A DNA stretch of 10,876 nucleotides from NCBI GenBank assembly GCA_051745935.1, contig JBNJEM010000226.1:1-10876 (forward strand). The letters are read 5' to 3'. The notes beneath the pieces are model-generated. The model ran no database searches. It was not told the DNA's origin and was given only the letters and a program-made list of their open reading frames with translations. This document shows positions 6,534-10,876 of this stretch, in pieces (the first letter of the stretch is position 1; every line of letters starts with the position of its first letter). A program made the translations under genes and the position numbers. This DNA comes from JBNJEM01 sp051745935. GTDB lineage: Bacteria > Planctomycetota > Planctomycetia > Pirellulales > Pirellulaceae.

Positions 6534-7474
6534 TCTCGCGCCCGATTGATTTCACGGGTGACCGCCGCGGTGGTCTCCAGAATCGGGACGCCCCGCGGGA
6601 CCGGATGCATGAAGATCTCCGTCCAACCCGCGTAATTGATCTCGCGCAACGCGCTCAACAATGGCCTGAAATCGAGGTCCCCGCGTCCCGGCATCTGAAG
6701 CAATTCCTGCTCTTTGGGCAACTTCTTCATGCATCCCATGCCATGCTGCCAGGCGTAAAACATCGCAATCGATCCGCCCAGCGCGCGAATCAAGTCAGCC
6801 AACAACCTTTCTTTCTGGGGCAGGTGATACGGGGCAAACGCGATCGCCAGGCGCGGCGAGGGACGAAGTTCAGCGAGCCACTTGAGGGAGTCGGGCGACT
6901 CGATTAGATTGTTGCCGTGGTTCTCGATCGCGATCGTTACCCCCGTCTCCTCCGCGACCGCCAGATGTGGCTTCATCTTCTCAATGAACTGGGCCACGGC
7001 CGCTTTCAGTTCACTCCCCTGCAAACCTTTCGCTCCCCGTCCCCCCGTCACGATCGTGTGGCATCCCAGTCGCTGGGCCAACCGCATTTCTTCCCGAAGC
7101 CCGAACGGCCCCAACTTGTACTGGGTGATGCAACCTAGCGAAACGTCGTGCGTCTCGAGCAGGGCCGAAAATCGACGTTCCCCCATTTCTTCCAGCTGCT
7201 CGCGCTGGTTGCCGTGCACCTTGGGCCAAATGTCAATCGCCGTCGCCCCCGTTTTCCGCACCTCCGGCAGAATCTCCTTTAGCGGCGCGTAGCCATACAT
7301 GCATGAGCCGAGGATATAGCGAGGTTTGAATTGAGCGTCCTCGCCCGCTCGTGCCGCCGCAAGCATCGGGCTGGTCCAGGCACCGGCAGCCGCCGCGCAA
7401 AACGTCCGACGCGAAAGCACCGCCGGCACGCCCCGCCGTTGGGTTGATCGCGTTTCTCCCGTCTTTCGCGTCAT
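6503..7474 (-). CDS. Tat-exported sugar phosphate isomerase/epimerase (xylose isomerase-like TIM barrel)
   Basis: This 323-residue protein belongs to the AP-endonuclease-2/xylose-isomerase-like TIM-barrel family, whose members interconvert or process sugars using a divalent metal. A twin-arginine signal, LSRRTFCAAAAGAW at residues 20-33, ends near AARA-GED (about 43), so export folded is expected. Family features follow: ATAIDIWPKVHG (77-88), TIVTGGRGAKG (140-150), TIAIENHGNNLIESPDSLKW (180-199, with Glu184 a likely metal ligand), FAPYHLP (213-219), FYAWQHGMGCMKKLPKEQEL (239-258), MPGRGDLDF (261-269) and GWTEIFMHPVPRG (283-295, with Glu286 a second likely ligand). The start was chosen from AAGGGGGG (complement of 7482-7489) placed 7 bases before the ATG and from the Tat signal. 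A longer frame to 7789 is not supported. The 3' end overlaps apbE convergently by 31 bases. Exact substrate unknown. Confidence 0.88.
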   Translation of the reverse strand: MTRKTGETRSTQRRGVPAVLSRRTFCAAAAGAWTSPMLAAARAGEDAQFKPRYILGSCMYGYAPLKEILPEVRKTGATAIDIWPKVHGNQREQLEEMGERRFSALLETHDVSLGCITQYKLGPFGLREEMRLAQRLGCHTIVTGGRGAKGLQGSELKAAVAQFIEKMKPHLAVAEETGVTIAIENHGNNLIESPDSLKWLAELRPSPRLAIAFAPYHLPQKERLLADLIRALGGSIAMFYAWQHGMGCMKKLPKEQELLQMPGRGDLDFRPLLSALREINYAGWTEIFMHPVPRGVPILETTAAVTREINRARDYLTRQLRSG

Positions 7475-7803
7475 GGTGAATCCCCCCTTGCAAGTCCCGT
7501 ACCCTGAAAATCGCGACACGTCGCGCAAAAACTCCGTCCGGTTGTCCACTCCAATAAGATATTGAATCGTCATTGGTTTTTCCAGCGGACGGCCGCCCGC
7601 GCGGTGCTCCGGAGCCCAATTGCGGGGCACGGCCCTGGAAACGATACAAAGAGGGCCAACCGCTCCGTTGCACGACCAACCATGGCGGCATGCTCCTGTC
7701 AGCCGTTCATGGCTCCCCGACAGCGGTATGTAGTCGACGCGATGACAAACCCCAAGGCGGCAGGGCCGCCAACCAAATAGGGACCCCACACAGGGATGGT
7801 GCG
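7475..7803. other. intergenic region upstream of the isomerase, no gene seen
   Basis: These roughly 330 bases lie 5' of the minus-strand isomerase. They must hold its promoter, but I cannot assign -35 and -10 elements with confidence. Open frames exist on both strands, and one fuses in frame to the isomerase N-terminus, but the translations are Pro/Arg-rich, lack known motifs and would place residues before a Tat signal. I regard the stretch as non-coding. Confidence 0.5.
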
Positions 7804-7869
7804 CTCCCGTTGGTCACTCACGTCAAGCATGCGCGCGCCGCGCGCGCATGTTACGCCCTAAGACTCTAG
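7804..7869. repeat. degenerate partial copy of the 111-bp tandem unit
   Basis: CTCCCGTTGGTC at 7804-7815 is identical to bases 53-64 of the 111-base unit that repeats downstream. AAGACT followed by CTAG at 7860-7869 resembles the unit's end (GTAGACTA). The distance from CTCCCG to GACT is 58 bases here and 55 in the intact copies, so this looks like the decayed 3' half of a fourth copy. A CG palindrome has replaced the middle. Confidence 0.45.
7828..7850. repeat. 23-bp alternating purine-pyrimidine palindrome
   Basis: Perfect 11-base arms, CATGCGCGCGC at 7828-7838 and GCGCGCGCATG at 7840-7850, surround a single central C. Each arm alternates purine and pyrimidine almost throughout and is CG-rich, a composition that favours Z-DNA and cruciform extrusion. 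It lies just before the tandem array in the long spacer between divergent genes. Function unknown. Confidence 0.8.
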
Positions 7870-8209
7870 CGAGGTAGGACCTCGAACCAATGCGAGCTAC
7901 CGCTCGAACCGTGTTAGCCCGCTCCCGTTGGTCGCTAGAACTTGACTCAAAATGAACGACGTTCCTCGCATAAGTAGACTAAACGAGGTAGGACCTCGAA
8001 CCAATGCGAGCTACCGCTCGAACCGTGTTAGCCCGCTCCCGTTGGTCGCTAGAACTTGACTCAAAATGAACGACGTTCTTCGCATAAGTAGACTAGCGAG
8101 GTAGGACCTCGAACCAATGCGAGCTACCGCTCGAACCGTGTTAGCCCGCTCCCGTTGGTCGCTAGAACTTGACTCAAAATGAACGACGTTCCTCGCATAA
8201 GTAGACTAA
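7870..8209. repeat. three tandem copies of a structured 111-bp unit
   Basis: Copies occupy 7870-7980, 7984-8094 and 8097-8207, joined by 2- or 3-base linkers. Copies 1 and 3 are identical; copy 2 differs only by C to T at 8079. Each unit contains a hairpin CGAGGT-AGG-ACCTCG at its start, a second hairpin CGAGC-TACC-GCTCG (7893-7906 in copy 1), the short palindrome AACGACGTT, and the sequence CTCCCGTTGGTCG that also occurs at 2483-2495. No open frame crosses the array with a recognisable product, and the unit length is not a multiple of a codon once linkers are counted. It sits between the divergent isomerase and OFA genes. Confidence 0.93.
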
Positions 8210-8878
8210 GTGACACGAACGCGGTCCGCCGTTTCCGTGTAAAGAGCCGGGACAGGGGCTGGATGACTGTGGACGGAATGTTCCGCGTTGGCCCGACAAG
8301 GGTATCATACCCGGCCTGTAAGCGATTACCCGATCCTGGTACACTACGCTAATGTCGTAGAGGCTACGAGCGGGGTGGCGCCATTGGTACAGCCCAGACT
8401 CCATGACTTGAAGTGCGAATACCTTAGTCCGTTCATGCTTCCCGTGTGGCGAAACCAGGCCATGACGCGACACAGTGGGTGTTGGGCTCGGGATGTTGGG
8501 CTGGTTTTGGCGTAATCGGGTTCGTCAGGTTCCAGTCGCCGAAGAGGTGACCTGCGACCAGAAGACCTCCAGCCAGAGGCCGCGAAGCCCCGTCGGTCTC
8601 ATCCGCCAGATCGCCGGTCCATGCGCAACTTGAGTTTTCGGTGGCCTAGCGTAGGCGAGCGCAGCCTTGCTCCGGTCGGCCGAAACCAAACAGAATTCGG
8701 TTTTGAGCTTGGGTGGCACGTTCCTGAGCGAGCGTCGTAACACGATACCATTTCCAGCAGGTAACTAACGCGAGCGGAGCCCGTGGGCGTCCCACTGCCG
8801 GCAGAGCCTAATTGCCCCGCGATGGGCGCCTGAGAACAAGCGTCACGTTGATCTTTTTCACGCACCAGGAGTGTATGC
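8210..8878. other. gene-free spacer with several short hairpins
   Basis: No convincing gene is present in these 670 bases; open frames on either strand give no family motifs. Short inverted repeats are common: CGGAA/TTCCG at 8274-8285, GGGTAT-C-ATACCC at 8300-8312, CGTAG-AGG-CTACG near 8355-8370, GCCTA-GCG-TAGGC at 8644-8656, GTGGG-CGT-CCCAC at 8783-8795, and the palindrome CTGCCGGCAG at 8795-8804. The last two lie within 100 bases of the OFA start codon and would be in its leader. The stretch reads like a patchwork of small repeat modules rather than decayed coding DNA. Confidence 0.45.
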
Positions 8879-10483
8879 ATGTCCGAAACCACCCCCATGA
8901 ACCGCTGGCTCGTCGTGGTCGGCGCGTTGCTCATCCAAATCTGTCTCGGCGCGATTTACGCGTGGTCGGTCTTCACGCCGGGGCTCACCGCCACGCAACC
9001 CAGACAATTCGCGGCCATGTATTCGGCAAGGCAATTGGGCATCGATCAAGAGAAGTTCAACGCCATGGACCAGGAGCTTGAAACGCCACAAGCCAAACTG
9101 AAAAAGACGGCGGCTCAATTGCAGGGAACCTTGGCGAAATTGGAAGGAACCTTGGCGAAATTGGAAGGAACCACGGACACGGCGAGGAAGGAAGAACTGG
9201 AAGAAGAGCGAGACCGGCTTCAAAAGCAGAAGGAAGAACTGGAAGATGAAAAGGAAGAACTGGAAGATGAAATCGATTCAGTGGTCAGGGATTACGTGCC
9301 CGCCGAGAACCTGAAACAGCTGAAATACGGATTCAGCAAGGAAAAGAGCCAGTGGATTTTTTCCGTCGGCTTGGCGTTTTTTGCCGTCGTGATGGTGCTG
9401 GCGGGACGCATGATGCCCAGGACCGGGCCGCGCGCCCTCGCAACACTCGGTGGAATCACCCTAGGGATCGGCTACATGTTGGCCGGACTGTTCGGAGGCC
9501 AGAGCTTCCTGCTGCATCTAATCTTCATCGGTGTCGTGGGAGGGTCCGGAATTGGCCTGGCGTATGTCGTGCCAATTGCCGTGGCCATGCGGTGGTTCCC
9601 GGACAAAAAGGGTCTAATTACCGGATTGGCCGTGGCCGGTTTTGGATTTGGCGCCATGGGATGGGTAAAGATCGCGGGAGCCTGGTTTGACTTGATCGCG
9701 CTCTTGGGACTTCCCACGGTGTTCATCATCTACGGAATCGCATTTCTCATCATCTGTGTCGTGGGCGCCATCTGGATGGTGTTTCCCCCTGAAGGTTGGA
9801 AGCCGGCGGGTTGGACGCCCCCTGAGCCGAACACCGCGTCGGGACCGGCCGCCGGCACCGTGAATTTCACGAGCGGAGAAATGCTCCGCACGCCTCAATT
9901 CTATATGATCGTGTTGGTTTTCGCCTTCAGCGCCGGCGCCGGTCTCATGAGCATCGGGCTGATGAAGCTCTTCCCCTCCATGGCACTGATTCAAGGTGGA
10001 ATGGACGCGGTCAAGGCCAGTGCGGTGGCGGGCACGGCCATGGCGGTATTCTTTAGTCTTGCCAACGGCATCGGCCGCATTGCCTGGGGCGCCATGAGTG
10101 ATTTGCTGGGACGCAAGAACTCGATCGTTGTCATGTGCGCCACCCAGGGGCTGTTTGTCCTATTGTTTACGTCCATGGCAAGCAACCCGTGGCTGCTTTA
10201 CCTTGGCGCTACCTTGATCGGCTTCAATTTCGGGGGGAATTTCGCCCTCTTCCCGACGATCACCGCCGACACGTTCGGGGCCAAGTTCGTCGGTCAAAAC
10301 TACGGCTGGGTCTTCCTCGCCTACGGCGTGGGCGGAATCTTCGGGCCGGTGATGGGGGGCAAGCTTGGCGACCAGGGCAACTTCCCGCTAGCCTTTACCA
10401 TCTGCGGGGTCTTGTGCCTCGTCGCGGCCGTCATCGCGGCGTTGGTGAAACCAGCGACCAAAGCAGCCACCGCGGAGGAATAG
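8879..10483 (+). CDS. OFA-family MFS transporter with a coiled-coil insert
   Basis: This 534-residue inner-membrane protein is a major facilitator of the oxalate/formate antiporter (OFA) family, which moves small carboxylates. NRWLVVVGALLIQICLGAIY followed by AWSVF (residues 8-32) is the family's diagnostic first helix. Helix 2 (about 158-177, IFSVGLAFFAVVMVLAGRMM) and the following GPRALATLGG also match. A second-half motif-A loop reads GAMSDLLGRKN. Between helices 1 and 2, where I expect only a short loop, there are about 115 extra residues. Residues about 68-137 are rich in Glu, Lys and Leu with heptad spacing (LQGT, LAKLEGT twice, KEELEDE twice), predicting a coiled coil outside the membrane. 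The ATG at 8879 is fixed by AGGAG (8867-8871) with a 7-base spacer. It stands alone, divergent from the isomerase across 1.4 kb of repeats. Substrate not determinable; family call firm. Confidence 0.9.
   Translation: MSETTPMNRWLVVVGALLIQICLGAIYAWSVFTPGLTATQPRQFAAMYSARQLGIDQEKFNAMDQELETPQAKLKKTAAQLQGTLAKLEGTLAKLEGTTDTARKEELEEERDRLQKQKEELEDEKEELEDEIDSVVRDYVPAENLKQLKYGFSKEKSQWIFSVGLAFFAVVMVLAGRMMPRTGPRALATLGGITLGIGYMLAGLFGGQSFLLHLIFIGVVGGSGIGLAYVVPIAVAMRWFPDKKGLITGLAVAGFGFGAMGWVKIAGAWFDLIALLGLPTVFIIYGIAFLIICVVGAIWMVFPPEGWKPAGWTPPEPNTASGPAAGTVNFTSGEMLRTPQFYMIVLVFAFSAGAGLMSIGLMKLFPSMALIQGGMDAVKASAVAGTAMAVFFSLANGIGRIAWGAMSDLLGRKNSIVVMCATQGLFVLLFTSMASNPWLLYLGATLIGFNFGGNFALFPTITADTFGAKFVGQNYGWVFLAYGVGGIFGPVMGGKLGDQGNFPLAFTICGVLCLVAAVIAALVKPATKAATAEE
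9125..9172 (+). repeat. exact 21-bp tandem duplication encoding LAKLEGT heptads
   Basis: Two identical 21-base units (9125-9145 and 9146-9166) begin GGAACCTTGGCG and are followed by the first six bases of a third. They encode two successive GTLAKLE heptads; the preceding AAQLQGT looks like an older, diverged copy. Because 21 bases equal one coiled-coil heptad, duplication lengthens the helix without breaking frame or phase. Confidence 0.93.
9230..9271 (+). repeat. second exact 21-bp tandem duplication encoding KEELEDE heptads
   Basis: Units 9230-9250 and 9251-9271 are identical 21-base copies beginning AAGGAAGAACTGG, and encode KEELEDE twice. A less exact copy (KEELEEE) is encoded about 45 bases upstream, near 9187-9207. 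It is independent in sequence from the LAKLEGT duplication but shows the same heptad-length period. Confidence 0.92.
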
Positions 10484-10518
10484 TCCATACGAAAAGGCAC
10501 AACGCCACGATAAACAAA

Positions 10519-10540
10519 GCCCTCTCCGACCGGAGAGGGC
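10519..10540. terminator. strong hairpin after the OFA gene (terminator or REP-like repeat)
   Basis: GCCCTCTCC (10519-10527) pairs perfectly with GGAGAGGGC (10532-10540) across a GACC loop, about 35 bases after the OFA stop codon. No T-run follows (AGGGTAAGGG comes next), so it is not a classical intrinsic terminator. The CCCTCTCC/GGAGAGGG core plus the GGGT-AGGG tail resembles dispersed repeats seen in many high-GC bacterial genomes. It may still slow or protect the transcript end. The surrounding interval 10484-10722 contains no other feature I can support. Confidence 0.45.
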
Positions 10541-10722
10541 AGGGTAAGGGCGACTCGATCGAACAAATGTTCCGTGTCTTTTCGGCGTCTTTTCGGCCAT
10601 GACGGTATCCCTCACGTATTCGAATTCGATCCACGGGGACACGGCCTGAAACCAAGGGCTTTTCCAGCGTCCGGGCCGATCGAAAGGCGCGAAACGTTTA
10701 CACTTTGAGGAGCAAAGATACC

Positions 10723-10876
10723 ATGGTGGCCATCATCGCCGACCGTTCGCTGGAGGATCGTCTCCGCGCCGAGCGGCAACGCACCGGAGCGGATCGTTAC
10801 GACGAAGTCTGGGAGGGGGTGTACGTCATGAATCCGTTGCCCGACAACGAGCACCAAAGACTCGTGCACCGTTTCG
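10723..10876 (+). CDS. Uma2-family (DUF820) PD-(D/E)XK-fold protein, 5' part only
   Basis: Only the first 51 codons are inside the window. The translation starts MVAIIADRSLEDR and contains TGADRYDEVWEGVYVMNP (residues 22-39) followed by LPDNEHQRLVHRF. The DEVW.GVYVM.P...NEHQ pattern is the conserved N-terminus of Uma2-family proteins, which share the restriction-endonuclease-like fold and are greatly expanded in planctomycetes and cyanobacteria; their roles are largely unknown. The catalytic acidic and lysine residues lie beyond the edge and cannot be checked. The start is supported by GAGGAG (10707-10712) with a 10-base spacer. It is separated from the OFA gene by about 240 bases and a hairpin, so it probably has its own promoter. 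Confidence 0.78.
   Translation, partial: MVAIIADRSLEDRLRAERQRTGADRYDEVWEGVYVMNPLPDNEHQRLVHRF

Noticed and set aside
7475..7789. N-terminal extension of the isomerase frame up to 7789
   Set aside because: It would bury the Tat signal. The strong AAGGGGGG site before 7474 gives a normal exported protein.
7870..7910. tRNA-like sequence on the minus strand (GGTTCGAG next to CGGTAGCTC)
   Set aside because: The T-loop-like and D-arm-like strings are in the wrong order and spacing, and no acceptor stem or anticodon arm can be drawn. The pairings form simple hairpins instead.
7870..8209. CRISPR array
   Set aside because: Copies are 111 bp and nearly contiguous with 2- to 3-base linkers, without unique spacers or cas genes.
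8599..8934. Minus-strand open frame of 111 codons as a possible gene or transposase remnant
   Set aside because: There are no transposase or other motifs. It overlaps the OFA start and ribosome-binding site, and its translation is consistent with repeat-derived non-coding DNA.

Overview
The window looks like part of a Planctomycetota chromosome, of the Pirellulales/Rhodopirellula type. This is inferred from gene content: a Tat-exported Gfo/Idh/MocA oxidoreductase of the planctomycete 'VAVDAPGVRRVL' type, a Tat-exported TIM-barrel sugar isomerase, a secreted SUMF1-fold protein, a Uma2-family gene, moderately high GC, and long intergenic spaces full of short hairpin repeats. I see no rRNA, tRNA, CRISPR array, phage gene or intact insertion sequence.

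Layout. Positions 1-203 are a leader with a possible promoter. A plus-strand pair follows: a DUF362 protein (204-965) and an MFS transporter of the LplT-like type (1004-2371). Across a short convergent gap is a minus-strand pair read from right to left: a secreted SUMF1/formylglycine-generating-enzyme-fold protein (3949-5058), then a Gfo/Idh/MocA oxidoreductase (2529-3806). A 107-base divergent spacer separates this pair from a plus-strand ApbE-type FMN transferase (5166-6533). The tail of apbE overlaps, convergently, the end of a minus-strand Tat-exported sugar phosphate isomerase/epimerase (6503-7474). Next comes a 1.4-kb region without recognisable genes (7475-8878). It holds a 23-base alternating-CG palindrome, three near-perfect tandem copies of a 111-base unit plus a decayed partial fourth, and many small hairpins. 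An OFA-family MFS transporter (8879-10483) with an unusual coiled-coil insert follows, then a hairpin, then the first 51 codons of a Uma2-family protein running off the right edge.

How the genes relate. The two Tat substrates and the secreted SUMF1-like protein suggest periplasmic carbohydrate or small-molecule processing, but no shared pathway can be proven from the sequence. DUF362 and the LplT-like transporter probably share a transcript. ApbE would covalently attach FMN to exported flavoproteins; none is encoded here.

I do not see a convincing new multi-gene system. The most distinctive points are: the OFA transporter whose first external loop carries about 115 extra residues, partly built from exact 21-base heptad duplications; the Gfo/Idh/MocA protein with Ala in place of the catalytic Lys of the EKP motif; the ApbE reading frame extended by about 117 residues through an inverted-repeat element; and the 111-base structured tandem array between divergent genes.
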